NCBI GenBank assembly: GCA_945895265.1
Contig: CAMDEF010000024.1
Span: forward strand, 1 to 53,398
Direction of reading: 5' to 3'
Length of the DNA stretch: 53,398 nucleotides
Source of the DNA: Bordetella parapertussis
GTDB taxonomy: Bacteria > Pseudomonadota > Gammaproteobacteria > Burkholderiales > Burkholderiaceae_B
Shown here: piece after piece, positions 18,201 through 28,050 of the stretch
How positions within the stretch are numbered: the first letter of the stretch is position 1
Layout of the letters: the number at the start of each line of letters is the position of its first letter
The notes under the pieces: model-generated
Told to the model about the DNA's origin: nothing
Databases searched by the model: none
The model's input: only the letters and a program-made list of their open reading frames with translations
Translations under genes and position numbers: made by a program

Positions 18201-19196
18201 CTAATCCACACGTGCGCCTGACAGCTTCACTGCTTCGGCCCAATTTTTGACTTCAGCATCAATCACCTTTTGAAAATCGGCGGGTGAACTGTTGTTAATT
18301 TCTCCACCCATTTCAAGCAAGCGTTGCTGCATCCCAGGATCTGCCACGATCCCGCGAACGGTTTGATAGATTTTTTGTCGTAACTCTGTCGTCATCGAGG
18401 CCGGGCCAAATAAACCAAACCAAGTTGCGGCATTAAAGCCGGGCATTCCGGCTTCGGTCATCGTTGGCACGCTCGGCAGCGCGTCAACCCGCGTCGGATG
18501 CGCCAAGGCGATCGCACGCAACTTACCTGACTTGATGTACGACAACGCTGCAGACAAGGTCACAAACGCCACCTGCACCTGCCCTCCGATTAAATCTGTC
18601 AACATCGGTGCGTCGCCCTTGTAAGGCACATGCACGAAAGGCACCCCCGTCTTGGCTTTAAAGAGTTCGCCCGTCAGATGCTGCGGGGTACCATTACCCG
18701 TCGACGCCATCGACAAGCCATTTTTTTGCGCCTTAGCATAAGCCACTAATTCGGGCACCGTAGTGACCGGTAAGGCTGTCGTCGTCACCAACACCAGCGG
18801 GATGGTTGAGACCAGAGTGATCGGTGCAAAGTCTTTAATCGGGTCGTAGTTAAGTTTTTTATACAGACTGGCACTAATCGTGTGAGCTGCAGTCGTCATG
18901 AACAATGTATAACCATCACCAGGCGAACGTGAAAAGGCCTCAGCTGCTACGGTCGTACCTGCCCCTGGGCGATTGGCAACCGCCACCTGCTGCTTCCACA
19001 CTGCTGGTAACTTTTCAGCAATCAGCCGAGCTATCACGTCGGTCGCACCGCCAGCAGGGTAAGGCACAATAATCGTCACGGCTTTTTCTGGAAACTCTGC
19101 CGCATACGTGTTGATCGAGGCGCCCAACCCCAACATAGGGGCCAAGAACAGGCCCAAAACGGTTTGAATCACTTTTTTTGCAAATATATGTTTCAT
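18201..19196 (-). CDS. tripartite tricarboxylate transporter substrate-binding protein (Bug/TctC family)
   Basis: 331 residues with a signal peptide (KK at residues 7-8, hydrophobic run, cleavage near TYAAEF). Family marks are the FPEKAVTIIVPYPAGGATDVIARL start of the mature protein, NRPGAGTTVAAEAF, and VPYKGDAPMLTDLIGGQVQ. Bug proteins bind carboxylates in the periplasm and are greatly expanded in Bordetella-like genomes. Most have no linked TctAB membrane genes, as here. The ligand is unknown. The neighbour is an SDR-type epimerase 78 nt upstream on the same strand. Confidence 0.92.
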   Translation of the reverse strand: MKHIFAKKVIQTVLGLFLAPMLGLGASINTYAAEFPEKAVTIIVPYPAGGATDVIARLIAEKLPAVWKQQVAVANRPGAGTTVAAEAFSRSPGDGYTLFMTTAAHTISASLYKKLNYDPIKDFAPITLVSTIPLVLVTTTALPVTTVPELVAYAKAQKNGLSMASTGNGTPQHLTGELFKAKTGVPFVHVPYKGDAPMLTDLIGGQVQVAFVTLSAALSYIKSGKLRAIALAHPTRVDALPSVPTMTEAGMPGFNAATWFGLFGPASMTTELRQKIYQTVRGIVADPGMQQRLLEMGGEINNSSPADFQKVIDAEVKNWAEAVKLSGARVD

Positions 19197-19274
19197 CTTC
19201 TCTGTTGCCTAATGGATTGTCTCTGCGACTGAATAAATCTTCTCTGGTCGCCGTAGTGGTGTTGGCCTGTTGCC

Positions 19275-20294
19275 TTATTTGTTTTGTTGTTCAAGCCACG
19301 CCAACAAACGCGTCACACCCTCTTTCATGGTGACGACAGGTTTCCAGCCAATCACTTCGCCGGCTTTGTCATGTGGGATATGAAATGCGCCACCTGAGGT
19401 TAAGCGAACTTTGCCTGGAGGATCGGGACGAATCTCTGGTTTAAGCGAGCTTTTGCAATACTCAAGTACCAATTGAACGAGCTCGCCTGTCGTGATGGGG
19501 GCTGGGCCAGACACGTTGACCGCCACATCGGTCGCAGTACTTTGCAAAGCTGCCATGTTGGCACGGGCAACGTCTGACACATGCACAAAGTGCTTGGTAT
19601 CGGTACCATCACCTGGCAAGACAGGCGCCTGACCCTTGCGCACAAGGTCGTAGGTTTCCATGATGTAAAGCGAGTTGGCAGCGCGGTAGTGTTGGCGCTC
19701 GCCATACACGGTTGAGTAACGCAAGACCACGTAATCCTGACCTGCGCTTTGGTAATAGTGGCGACACAATTGCTCGCCCATGATTTTTGAAGCGCCGTAC
19801 AAAATCGCGGCGGGCGGCGCACCGACAGAATAAAAGGGGGTCTCTTCGTGCAAGGCACCTTTGATACCCGTCCCATAGCCATACACCGCATTCGACGACG
19901 CGAAGATGATTTTTTTAACTTGATTGACGCGGCACGCTTCAAGCATGTTTTGTGCGCCGCGTATATTGACATCGACCGCTTGCCAGGGCGTTTGCGAAAA
20001 CCCTAGGGTCATGTAAGCGGCCAGATGCACCACGCCATCTACGCCTTTGGTCGCATCTAGCAAATCAGGCAAGCGCATTAAGTCTGCACGCACGATTTTG
20101 ATACGCGGATCATTTTGCAAGTGGGCGATGGCATCCATCGAGCCAAACGAGAAGTTATCAAGAAGAAGAACTTCGCGAGCACCTTCTTTGAGTAACAAAT
20201 CTGCAGTGTGCGACCCCACCAGGCTGGCAGCGCCAGCGATCAGAATCCGTGACTCTTTAATATTTAAAGCCTTGCCTTGTTTAACCGTTGCCAT
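19275..20294 (-). CDS. NAD-dependent epimerase/dehydratase (extended SDR)
   Basis: 339 residues. The Rossmann motif is GAASLVGSHTADLL and the catalytic YxxxK is YGASK near residue 174, preceded by a Ser-rich FASSNAVYG segment. The build resembles UDP-glucose 4-epimerase or dTDP-glucose dehydratase relatives, but sugar specificity cannot be read from the sequence. A downstream Bug-family gene suggests a carboxylate or sugar-acid pathway, which is inference only. Upstream there is GATAAT 6 nt before the ATG and no Shine-Dalgarno. Confidence 0.85.
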   Translation of the reverse strand: MATVKQGKALNIKESRILIAGAASLVGSHTADLLLKEGAREVLLLDNFSFGSMDAIAHLQNDPRIKIVRADLMRLPDLLDATKGVDGVVHLAAYMTLGFSQTPWQAVDVNIRGAQNMLEACRVNQVKKIIFASSNAVYGYGTGIKGALHEETPFYSVGAPPAAILYGASKIMGEQLCRHYYQSAGQDYVVLRYSTVYGERQHYRAANSLYIMETYDLVRKGQAPVLPGDGTDTKHFVHVSDVARANMAALQSTATDVAVNVSGPAPITTGELVQLVLEYCKSSLKPEIRPDPPGKVRLTSGGAFHIPHDKAGEVIGWKPVVTMKEGVTRLLAWLEQQNK

Positions 20295-20442
20295 GTTCGT
20301 ATTATCTCGTTTTATGATGAAGTGATTTTTCTAATCGTACTCAAAGGGGTCCTACCACCGCAAACTCTTTCACTCTTTTGGGCCAATTGCAGCCGTTCAA
20401 CCCAATTGAGCGCTTCCCTTTTTGCTGCTCAGTGAACGCCCT

Positions 20443-20500
20443 CTCAGTATTTTGCTTCACGTCACCGGCCTCAACTCAGTACTTCGCGTCACGTCGCCGG
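20443..20500. repeat. imperfect 26-bp direct repeat, period 32
   Basis: CTCAGTATTTTGCTTCACGT... (20443-20468) recurs as CTCAGTACTTCGCGTCACGT... (20475-20500), both ending CGG. The second copy covers the last 12 bp of the NDUFA9-like gene. It may be a duplicated gene end; no function is apparent. Confidence 0.6.
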
Positions 20501-21409
20501 TTTTAAATAAATTGGCGCAACAGACTCAAGCGGCGTTACCACCAAATTTAAATCAGCAGACATCGGTTCGGTGCTGACGTTATCCACCGATAACGACAGT
20601 AAGTTATCGCGTGATAGCAGTGGGTCGCCCGGCATGCATTCAAAGACTCGGGCTTGTAAGCGCCCAAGCGCCATCGGCAACTCAACGACCACGCGTGGAT
20701 GACCGCTCCAGAGTGCCGCTAGCTTGACCAACTCGCCAAGCGAGTAAGTGCGGGGGCCAGCCAAGTCGTACGTATGATTAGCTGCTGCGGGTAAGGTCAA
20801 GACGTTCATGACTGCGCTTGCCACATCGCCCACATACACGGGTTGCATTTTTGCGCTGGCGCCCGCGATAGGCAGCACAAACAAGAAACGCGCCAACTGC
20901 GCAAACATATTCATAAATTTATCTTCAGACCCAAACACGACCGAAGGCCTAAAAATCGTGAAATCGCCCACCCCTTGGGTGGCGTAGATATTGCGGATCG
21001 CTTGTTCGCCAGCTGCCTTCGAACGTAAATAGCCGCTTGGGCCTTGCAAATCAGCACCCAAGGCACTGAGATGAATAAACCGTTTCACCTGATGCGTGCG
21101 GCACGCCTGTGCGATGCGGCGGGGCAATTGCACATGCGCGCGATCAAAGTCGACCCCATAAGGCTGCCCCTCGCGGCTGTGCAAAATACCGACGAAATTC
21201 ATCACGATGTCGCACCCCGCCACCAGGCGCTCTAACGTGGCATCGTCGTGAATATCGGCCTGCATCACCGTGACCGTCGGGTGCACCAACAATTCGCGAC
21301 CATGCTGAAACTGACGGGTCGGTACATGGACAACATGTCCCTGCGCCACCAAGCGGCCAACCACTTGCCGCCCAATAAACCCTGCCCCACCAATTGCCAG
21401 AATGCGCAT
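20489..21409 (-). CDS. complex I NDUFA9-type NAD(P)-binding protein
   Basis: 306 residues from the ATG at 21409, giving MRILAIGGAGFIGRQVVGRL, a perfect Rossmann start; a TTG at 21430 is in frame but unsupported. Other marks are RFIHLSALGAD, YLRSKAAGEQAIR and RPSVVFGSEDKFMNMFA, typical of the atypical SDR group that includes eukaryotic NDUFA9. Bacterial members bind NADPH, and their role is not established. GGGGGT precedes the start. It lies 17 bp after the ammonia-lyase stop on the same strand. Confidence 0.88.
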   Translation of the reverse strand: MRILAIGGAGFIGRQVVGRLVAQGHVVHVPTRQFQHGRELLVHPTVTVMQADIHDDATLERLVAGCDIVMNFVGILHSREGQPYGVDFDRAHVQLPRRIAQACRTHQVKRFIHLSALGADLQGPSGYLRSKAAGEQAIRNIYATQGVGDFTIFRPSVVFGSEDKFMNMFAQLARFLFVLPIAGASAKMQPVYVGDVASAVMNVLTLPAAANHTYDLAGPRTYSLGELVKLAALWSGHPRVVVELPMALGRLQARVFECMPGDPLLSRDNLLSLSVDNVSTEPMSADLNLVVTPLESVAPIYLKPAT

Positions 21410-21426
21410 ACAACCCCCAAAGAGAC

Positions 21427-22398
21427 TCAAGCTTGCGTGATAAAACTCGCGTAGGATTTTAAGTCTACATTACCACCACTCAGGATCACGCCCACTCGTG
21501 CACCAGGCGGTACGGCGAGCGCCCCGTGCATCACGGCCGCGGCAGCTAAGCAGCCGGTCGGCTCAACGATGATTTTCATCCGTTCGCCAAAGAATTTCAT
21601 CGTGTCAACGAGTTGTGAGTCGGTGACGGTCAAAATATCAGTGACTTTTTGTTGGATGACGCCAAAGGTCAGCTTACCCAAGTACAGCGTCAAGGCGCCA
21701 TCGGCAATCGAGCGCGGCGGTTCGATGCGTACGACCTCACCTTTACGAAACGATTGCTGACCATCATTACCCGCTTCGGGCTCAACACCATAGACCTTGC
21801 ACTTCGGGCTCAAAGCAGCGGCAGACAAGGCACTACCCGCCAGCAAACCGCCGCCGCCCAGACAGACCAGCAAATAATCTAACTCACCTACGTCTTCAAA
21901 CAGTTCTTTTGCCGCAGTGCCCTGGCCGGCGATGACATGAAGATGATCGTACGGCGGGATAATCACCATACCCGTTTTTTGCTGAAGCGCGCGTGCAACG
22001 TCTTCACGGTCTTCTTGATAACGATCATAGCTAACCACTGTGGCACCGTAGCCCTCAGTCGCAGCCTTTTTAGCCACAGGGGCATCGTGCGGCATGATGA
22101 TGGTGGTTGCAACACCTAATAACCTGCCTGCGAGGGCAATCGCCTGCGCATGATTGCCAGACGAATAGGTCAAGACCCCAGCGCGGCGCTGCTCGGGCGA
22201 CAAGTTCGCAATCGCGTTGTAGCCGCCTCTGAATTTAAAGGAGCCCATGCGCTGCAGGTTTTCGCACTTAAAGAACAGCTTCGCACCAGTCAGACGATCT
22301 GCTGTGTCTGAGGTCATCACGGGGGTACGGTGCGCCACACCCTTGAGGGTGGCCGCAGCACGAGCAACATCATCATAAGTAGGCAAAACAAGCGACAT
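21427..22398 (-). CDS. PLP-dependent threonine dehydratase / threo-3-hydroxyaspartate ammonia-lyase family
   Basis: 323 residues, fold-type II PLP enzyme. The PLP lysine is in MGSFKFRGGYNAI, SSGNHAQAIAL is the substrate loop, and the Gly-rich CLGGGGLLAG binds the cofactor phosphate. There is no ACT regulatory domain, so it is the catabolic short form: threonine/serine dehydratase, serine racemase or threo-3-hydroxyaspartate lyase. I cannot separate these by eye. It likely runs in one unit with the downstream NDUFA9-like gene and is divergent from ruvB. Confidence 0.88.
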   Translation of the reverse strand: MSLVLPTYDDVARAAATLKGVAHRTPVMTSDTADRLTGAKLFFKCENLQRMGSFKFRGGYNAIANLSPEQRRAGVLTYSSGNHAQAIALAGRLLGVATTIIMPHDAPVAKKAATEGYGATVVSYDRYQEDREDVARALQQKTGMVIIPPYDHLHVIAGQGTAAKELFEDVGELDYLLVCLGGGGLLAGSALSAAALSPKCKVYGVEPEAGNDGQQSFRKGEVVRIEPPRSIADGALTLYLGKLTFGVIQQKVTDILTVTDSQLVDTMKFFGERMKIIVEPTGCLAAAAVMHGALAVPPGARVGVILSGGNVDLKSYASFITQA

Positions 22399-22497
22399 GA
22401 GTTTTCTCTGAAATAGGGGATCAACGTGGGGGATAGTGTACGATTGTCTAGGCGATTTTGCGCCAACTGCAATTCTGATACCAAAGATCCTACTTTC

Positions 22498-23562
22498 ATG
22501 GCTATACAGTCCGATTCTTTAAACTCTCGTGCCGAGCCAACTCGTTTGGTAGCCCCTCAGGCGACCTCGCCCAACGAAGAATCCATCGAACGCGCCTTGC
22601 GCCCCCGCGCGCTCGAAGAGTACGTCGGCCAGCAGCGGGTGCGCGAGCAACTACAGATCTTCATCTCAGCCGCCCGCAACCGCCAAGAATCACTCGATCA
22701 TGTCCTGCTCTTTGGCCCTCCAGGCTTAGGCAAAACGACGCTGGCCCACATCATTGCCCACGAAATGGGTGTCAATTTGCGCCAAACTTCTGGGCCCGTG
22801 CTTGAGCGACCAGGTGATCTAGCCGCTTTACTGACCAACCTTGAACGCAACGACGTCTTGTTTATCGATGAAATCCATCGTTTATCACCCGTCGTCGAAG
22901 AAATTCTCTACCCCGCGCTTGAAGATTTTCAAATTGATATTTTGATTGGTGAAGGTCCGGCGGCGCGTAGTGTCAAACTCGATTTACAGCCCTTTACGCT
23001 GGTGGGCGCCACCACCCGTGCCGGGATGCTGACCAACCCGCTACGCGATCGCTTTGGGATTGTGTCGCGTCTAGAGTTTTATACACCCGACGAACTCACC
23101 CGAATTGCCACACGCAGCGCAGGTTTGCTGCAAGTGCCCATCACCCCGGATGGCGCCTCTGAAGTCGCGCGGCGAGCACGAGGCACACCCCGTATCGCGA
23201 ATCGGTTGCTGCGCCGCGTACGCGACTACGCGCAAGTCAAAGCCAATGGCACCATTGATGATGCCGTCGCCAAGGCCGCCTTATCTATGCTTGAAGTCGA
23301 CCCGCAAGGCTTAGACTTAATGGATCGTAAGCTCCTTGAAGCGATCATTCATAAATTTGACGGTGGCCCGGTTGGGGTGGATAGCTTAGCGGCAGCGATC
23401 GGCGAAGAGCGCGACACCATCGAAGATGTGATTGAGCCGTATCTGATTCAGCATGGTTATTTACAACGAACGTCGCGCGGCCGCATGGCCACGCAAACCA
23501 CCTGGCGCCATTTGGGCTTAAAGCCACCCAGTACGACAGCAGACGGCAAACTGTTCGATTGA
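22498..23562 (+). CDS. ruvB: Holliday junction branch migration ATPase RuvB
   Basis: 354 residues from the ATG at 22498 ([10 protein letters not shown]); the in-frame upstream reading is untypical. Walker A is [18 protein letters not shown], Walker B is LFIDEIHRL, sensor I is [20 protein letters not shown], and the arginine finger and winged-helix C-terminus follow ([10 protein letters not shown] near the end). It is the hexameric motor for RuvA-bound junctions. It is separated from ruvC-ruvA by four minus-strand genes, so it must have its own promoter. Confidence 0.97.
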   Translation: MAIQSDSLNSRAEPTRLVAPQATSPNEESIERALRPRALEEYVGQQRVREQLQIFISAARNRQESLDHVLLFGPPGLGKTTLAHIIAHEMGVNLRQTSGPVLERPGDLAALLTNLERNDVLFIDEIHRLSPVVEEILYPALEDFQIDILIGEGPAARSVKLDLQPFTLVGATTRAGMLTNPLRDRFGIVSRLEFYTPDELTRIATRSAGLLQVPITPDGASEVARRARGTPRIANRLLRRVRDYAQVKANGTIDDAVAKAALSMLEVDPQGLDLMDRKLLEAIIHKFDGGPVGVDSLAAAIGEERDTIEDVIEPYLIQHGYLQRTSRGRMATQTTWRHLGLKPPSTTADGKLFD

Positions 23563-23681
23563 CGCCTAGACGCTGGCGGGTGGGCGATGCGTAGCTTTTA
23601 GGCAGAGGCGAAATATTTCAATTCACTAAACCGTCAGCGCCCAATGGCTCTTGCCTAAATCCGGCGCACTGTCATCTCAAA

Positions 23682-25544
23682 TCACTTCGCGTCTTCAAAC
23701 TCAGCAATACACGCCAAAATCGATTCGCCGTAAGACTCAAGTTTTTTTGCCCCCACGCCGTTGACGTGCGAAAGCGCCTCAAGGCTGTCGGGCCGGGCAA
23801 GTGCAATCTCACGCAGGCTAGCATCATGAAAAATCACATAAGCAGGCACACCGTGGCTGCGGGCAATGCCAGCACGCCAACTGCGTAGGGCTTCAAAAAT
23901 CGGCTGCGCGGCAAGCTGCAGATCAGATTGCGAGGCTTTACTGCGGGGTGTGGTGCCTGCTCGCCCCGAGCGCTCGGTCGTACGCTCAGCTTCGCGACGC
24001 AGCAGCAAGGTGCGCTCGCCCTTTAACACTGCCCGACTTTGATCGGTGAGCGCGAGAGTTCCGTAGCCCTCTTGATCGACCATCAGCAAACTGTGCGCCA
24101 ACAACTGCCGCAAGACACTGCGCCACGCTTGTTCAGACAGATCTTGACCAATACCAAACACGGTCAGCGAACCGTGACCGTGCTCAAGCATCCGCGGCGT
24201 TTGTTTGCCGCGCAAAATATCAATCAAATGACCAGCCCCATAGCGCTGGCCGCGCTCTTTCCAGAGTCGATAAATGGTTGACAACATTTTTTGAGCAGCC
24301 ACCGTGCCATCCCACGCCTCAGGGGGCACCAAACAATTGTCGCAATTGCCGCAGGCCGACATGGTTTGGCCAAAATATTGCAACAGTCGCTGGCGACGAC
24401 ACGAAATGGTTTCGCATAAACCAAGCATGGCATCTAACTGCGATCCTAGCCGGCGCCTAAACGAATCATCGCCACTTGATTCGTCGATCATACGGCGTTG
24501 CTGCACCACATCTTGCAAGCCATAGGCCAGCCAAGCGGTCGCCGGCATGCCATCACGCCCGGCTCGTCCGGTTTCTTGGTAATAGCCCTCAACCGACTTA
24601 GGCATGTCAATGTGCGCCACAAAACGCACATCGGGCTTGTCAATCCCCATCCCAAACGCAATCGTCGCGACCATCACAATGCCGTCTTCGCGCAGAAATC
24701 TAGATTGGTTTTTGGCGCGCACCGCAGGCCCTAATCCAGCGTGGTAGGGCAAGGCCTCAATGCCCTGAGCGCACAAAAACTCAGCCGTCTCATCAACCTT
24801 ATTGCGCGACAAGCAATACACAATGCCCGCATCGCCGGCATGCTCTTGTCGCAACAATTGCAGTAACTGCTTACGCACCTCTTGCTTTTCGACGATGTGA
24901 TAGCGAATATTGGGCCGATCAAAGCTCGCCACAAAATGGCGCGCCTCGCCTAAGGCAAGGCGTTCTGCGATTTCGGTACGGGTCACATCAGTAGCCGTGG
25001 CGGTGAGTGCAATCCGCGGCACGTTTGGCCAGCGCTCGTGCAACATCGACAAGCCAAGATATTCTGGCCTGAAATCATGCCCCCACTGCGAGACGCAATG
25101 CGCCTCGTCAATCGCAAACAAGGCCAATTTACCGCGCGCGAGCAACTGTAGACAGCGCTCAGTCAGCAAACGCTCAGGTGCCACGTACAACAGATCAAGT
25201 TCGCCGGCCAAAAAAGCCTGCTCAACCTCGCGCGAATCCTGCCAATCTTGGGTAGAGTTTAAAAAAGCCGCCCGAACGCCAAGTTCTGTGAGCGCATCGA
25301 CTTGATCTTGCATCAGGGCAATCAAGGGCGAAATCACAATCCCGACACCCGAACGCACAAGCGCAGGCACCTGATAACAAAGGGATTTTCCGGCACCGGT
25401 GGGCATCAACACCAAGGCGTCACCACCACCGATGACATGCTCGACAATCGCCTGCTGGTCACCGCGAAACGACTCATAGCCAAACACCGTTGCCAGCACC
25501 CGTGAGGCGCCAGATTTGGCTTTTGCATCAATCGTCATTGTCAT
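23682..25544 (-). CDS. recQ: ATP-dependent DNA helicase RecQ
   Basis: 620 residues from the ATG at 25544. Motifs in order: [12 protein letters not shown] (0), [13 protein letters not shown] (I), DEAH (II), TATA (III), [16 protein letters not shown] (V) and [10 protein letters not shown] (VI). The zinc-binding region shows [16 protein letters not shown] with CGNCDNC, and the C-terminus has the HRDC domain ([21 protein letters not shown]). It unwinds DNA in RecF-pathway repair. The start is chosen because TACAAT lies 6 nt upstream; the longer reading from 25577 adds a non-homologous segment. Confidence 0.95.
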   Translation of the reverse strand: MTMTIDAKAKSGASRVLATVFGYESFRGDQQAIVEHVIGGGDALVLMPTGAGKSLCYQVPALVRSGVGIVISPLIALMQDQVDALTELGVRAAFLNSTQDWQDSREVEQAFLAGELDLLYVAPERLLTERCLQLLARGKLALFAIDEAHCVSQWGHDFRPEYLGLSMLHERWPNVPRIALTATATDVTRTEIAERLALGEARHFVASFDRPNIRYHIVEKQEVRKQLLQLLRQEHAGDAGIVYCLSRNKVDETAEFLCAQGIEALPYHAGLGPAVRAKNQSRFLREDGIVMVATIAFGMGIDKPDVRFVAHIDMPKSVEGYYQETGRAGRDGMPATAWLAYGLQDVVQQRRMIDESSGDDSFRRRLGSQLDAMLGLCETISCRRQRLLQYFGQTMSACGNCDNCLVPPEAWDGTVAAQKMLSTIYRLWKERGQRYGAGHLIDILRGKQTPRMLEHGHGSLTVFGIGQDLSEQAWRSVLRQLLAHSLLMVDQEGYGTLALTDQSRAVLKGERTLLLRREAERTTERSGRAGTTPRSKASQSDLQLAAQPIFEALRSWRAGIARSHGVPAYVIFHDASLREIALARPDSLEALSHVNGVGAKKLESYGESILACIAEFEDAK

Positions 25545-25556
25545 ATCGGTATTGTA
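25545..25556 (-). promoter_or_regulatory. -10 hexamer TACAAT 6 nt before the recQ ATG
   Basis: On the minus strand TACAAT (25556-25551) is followed by 6 nt and ATG at 25544, and no Shine-Dalgarno sequence is present. It is the fifth exact TANNNT-N6-ATG arrangement in the window. Confidence 0.45.
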
Positions 25557-25650
25557 GGGGATTCGCTCAAGGTGCACGTACGCTTAAAAGATCATTTCAA
25601 TTGATTTCAAGCCGCTTGCCCAAACCCACGCCGCGTTGCACACTCTTGGT

Positions 25651-26367
25651 ATGGATTCTCGAACTGGCACTGAACCGCGCATCAAGATTTTAGTGGTCGA
25701 TGACGACCCTGCTCTGCGTCAACTACTCGCTGACTATCTCAACAAGCATGGCTTTGACACCCTGCTCGCGCCAGTCGCGACCGATCTCGCGGCGCGTATC
25801 TTACGCTTTGCCCCCGAACTGATCGTGCTTGACCGCATGATGCCTGGGGGCGACGGCGCCGAAGCCTGCCGCGCTCTGCGAGCGCAGGGTGAAGACATCC
25901 CCGTCATTCTGTTAACCGCACGCGACGAATCCGTTGACCGCATTATCGGTCTTGAGGCGGGCGCCGATGACTATGTTGGCAAGCCGTTTGACCCACGCGA
26001 ATTACTTGCCCGCATTCAAGCCGTACTGCGTCGCAAGCGCGGCGCCTCGGCACTGACCAAAAATGCGCCGGTGCAGTTTGGTGCCTTTACGTTTGATCCA
26101 GTCATGCGCCAACTGCTGCGCGGCCTTGAAGTCGTCAAGCTGACCGGAGGTGAAATCAACCTGCTTGAAGCCTTAATTCGCAACCCAGGCAAACCTCTTT
26201 CACGTGAACGACTGCTGACACTGGCGCGCGATGACGAATCTGGTGAGCGCAATGATCGCGCCATCGACATTGCCATTTTGCGCCTGCGTCGCGCCCTTGA
26301 AGACGACCCCAAACAGCCTCGCTGGATACAAACGGTCTGGGGTACCGGCTATCGCTTTTCGCCGTGA
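25651..26367 (+). CDS. OmpR-family response regulator
   Basis: 238 residues from ATG 25651. The receiver domain has the DDD acidic triad near residue 20, the phospho-acceptor Asp in LIVLDRMMPGGDG, the conserved Thr in LLTARDE and Lys in GKPFDP. The C-terminal winged helix ends TVWGTGYRF, as in OmpR. It should bind DNA after phosphorylation by the kinase next door. The kinase start overlaps this stop (GTGA, 26364-26367). The pairing resembles OmpR/EnvZ and Bordetella RisA/RisS; I leave the name open. Confidence 0.93.
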   Translation: MDSRTGTEPRIKILVVDDDPALRQLLADYLNKHGFDTLLAPVATDLAARILRFAPELIVLDRMMPGGDGAEACRALRAQGEDIPVILLTARDESVDRIIGLEAGADDYVGKPFDPRELLARIQAVLRRKRGASALTKNAPVQFGAFTFDPVMRQLLRGLEVVKLTGGEINLLEALIRNPGKPLSRERLLTLARDDESGERNDRAIDIAILRLRRALEDDPKQPRWIQTVWGTGYRFSP

Positions 26368-27917
26368 ACCCGCTCAGCTTTTTACTGCCGCAGTCGTTTC
26401 GCTCTAGGCTGGTGCTGTTAGTGCTGGCGACGGTGCTGGCCGGTCAGGCCGCTACCCTGTATTTAGTGTCGATTTACCAACGCGATCACGCTCAAACCGT
26501 GGCGTTAGATTTACTGGCCACCACCATCCGTACCTTACAGTACTCGATGGAGCACGTGCCCCCACCTGAGCGGGCGGAGTTCGTCCATCAGGCCTCTCAA
26601 GGGCATTGGCGGATGTGGTCTAAACCCTTGCCCAACGACGCACGACTTCAACGCAGAGCCGCCAGAAACGAACAAGCGGCGACGCGCATGCCTCAACCAA
26701 GGGATGGGCAAGCCCCGCGCGCGCAGCCAACTCATCCTCGACCCGCAGAGCGGTCTTCACCTCCTGCTCCACCTGCAGCAACAGGGTCCTCCACCGCACT
26801 TGCATCACCTGAGCATCCCGCAGCACTCGCGCCGGTAAAACCCGGGCCACGCGAACAGTTTGCCTCAGACGATGTCAGGCGTGGGCTTGCGCGGTTGATT
26901 GGACGCTTGAACAATCGTTTAAGTGGGGACAGTCGTGTGGCTCTTTCACGCGGGCCTATTCCAGAAATTTACATTTCGCTCACGCGACCCAACGAAACCG
27001 AGTTGCCTCGCCATCGTGAGTGGCTGGTGATTCCACTCGATCGGATTGATCCCCCTTTAGCCACCTCGCTCATCATCTGGTGGCTGAGCGGGCTTGCCTT
27101 GTTGCTGCTGCTCGCTGCCTGGTTTTCGTGGCATATCACCCGGTCAATCACGCGCTTGGTCGATGCGACCGATCGTCTGGCTGCTGGAAAGCCGGCGCGC
27201 GTTGAACCTGCGGGCCCAGCCGAAATCAAACGCCTGGGTGAACGTTTTAACGCCATGCTCGACGCCTTGAGCCAATCAGAGGCGACTCGTCGCACCTTGC
27301 TGGCAGGACTGCCTCATGATCTGAAAGCCCCGCTCGCACGCATGTGGTTACGCATTGAAATGAGCGACGACACGTCGCTCAAAGACGGGATGCGCAAAGA
27401 CCTGCAAGACATGCAGCAAATGGTCGATCAATTTATTCAATACCTGCGAGGCTCTGACCCGGCGACTTATCATTTTGCAAGATTTGCGCTGAATGACTGG
27501 GCGAGTGAACGCGTCGCTAACTGGAGCGGTACACGCAATGAGGTCAACTTGGTGGGCACACCTGCGCCACTCATGGTCAGCGCTGATGGCGCGGCGCTTT
27601 CGCGTCTGCTCGATAATTTAATCAGCAATGCGCTGCATCATGGTGCGCCACCCGTAGAAGTCTCTTTAAGCTCTGTTGACACTTGGGCAGTGCTCACCGT
27701 AACAGATCACGGCCCGGGCATCCCACCCGAGCGGCGCGCCGAGGCGCTCAAGCCTTTTGTACGACTCGACGAGGCGCGCACGCGAACGGGTAACGTTGGC
27801 TTGGGCCTGGCACTGGCCGAGGCGATCGCCGCGGCGCATGGCGGTACGCTCACGCTCGATCAGGCTGATGATCATGGCGGGCTCAAGGTCGAGCTTCGTT
27901 TGCCACTGGCCGCTTAG
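26364..27917 (+). CDS. EnvZ/RisS-like sensor histidine kinase with proline-rich periplasmic insert
   Basis: 517 residues from a GTG overlapping the regulator stop. TM1 is about residues 14-36 and TM2 about 236-255, with HAMP to about 305. The H-box is LPHDLKAPLARM with His318; the N-box is DNLISNALHHG, G1 DHGPGIP and G2 GNVGLGLALAE. The periplasmic region between the helices contains about 70 residues (93-165) very rich in Pro, Ala, Arg and Ser, which looks unstructured and is unusual for EnvZ. All catalytic residues are kept. Confidence 0.93.
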   Translation: MNPLSFLLPQSFRSRLVLLVLATVLAGQAATLYLVSIYQRDHAQTVALDLLATTIRTLQYSMEHVPPPERAEFVHQASQGHWRMWSKPLPNDARLQRRAARNEQAATRMPQPRDGQAPRAQPTHPRPAERSSPPAPPAATGSSTALASPEHPAALAPVKPGPREQFASDDVRRGLARLIGRLNNRLSGDSRVALSRGPIPEIYISLTRPNETELPRHREWLVIPLDRIDPPLATSLIIWWLSGLALLLLLAAWFSWHITRSITRLVDATDRLAAGKPARVEPAGPAEIKRLGERFNAMLDALSQSEATRRTLLAGLPHDLKAPLARMWLRIEMSDDTSLKDGMRKDLQDMQQMVDQFIQYLRGSDPATYHFARFALNDWASERVANWSGTRNEVNLVGTPAPLMVSADGAALSRLLDNLISNALHHGAPPVEVSLSSVDTWAVLTVTDHGPGIPPERRAEALKPFVRLDEARTRTGNVGLGLALAEAIAAAHGGTLTLDQADDHGGLKVELRLPLAA

Positions 27918-27948
27918 TCGCAACCGTTCTGGCGAGCGGTTGTACAGA

Positions 27949-28035
27949 AGACCGTCACCCTTGCAACCGTGAGCTGCGGGGCAAACGTTACAGCAGACCG
28001 TACCCGTTGCGACCGTGAGCTGCGGGGCAAACGTT
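27949..28035. repeat. two 41-bp direct repeats, period 46, between convergent genes
   Basis: Copy 1 is 27949-27989 and copy 2 is 27995-28035. The last 29 bases differ at one position only and share GTGAGCTGCGGGGCAAACGT. They lie between the kinase stop and the cydB-like stop. A short inverted pair CAACCG/CGGTTG just upstream of copy 1 may help stop transcription, but there is no T-run. Confidence 0.65.
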
Positions 28036-28050
28036 CATGCATGACAACCG

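Noticed and set aside
23570..23681. Inverted TTTAGGCA/TGCCTAAA between ruvB and recQ as a terminator
   Set aside because: The arms are separated by nearly 50 nt and there is no T-run.
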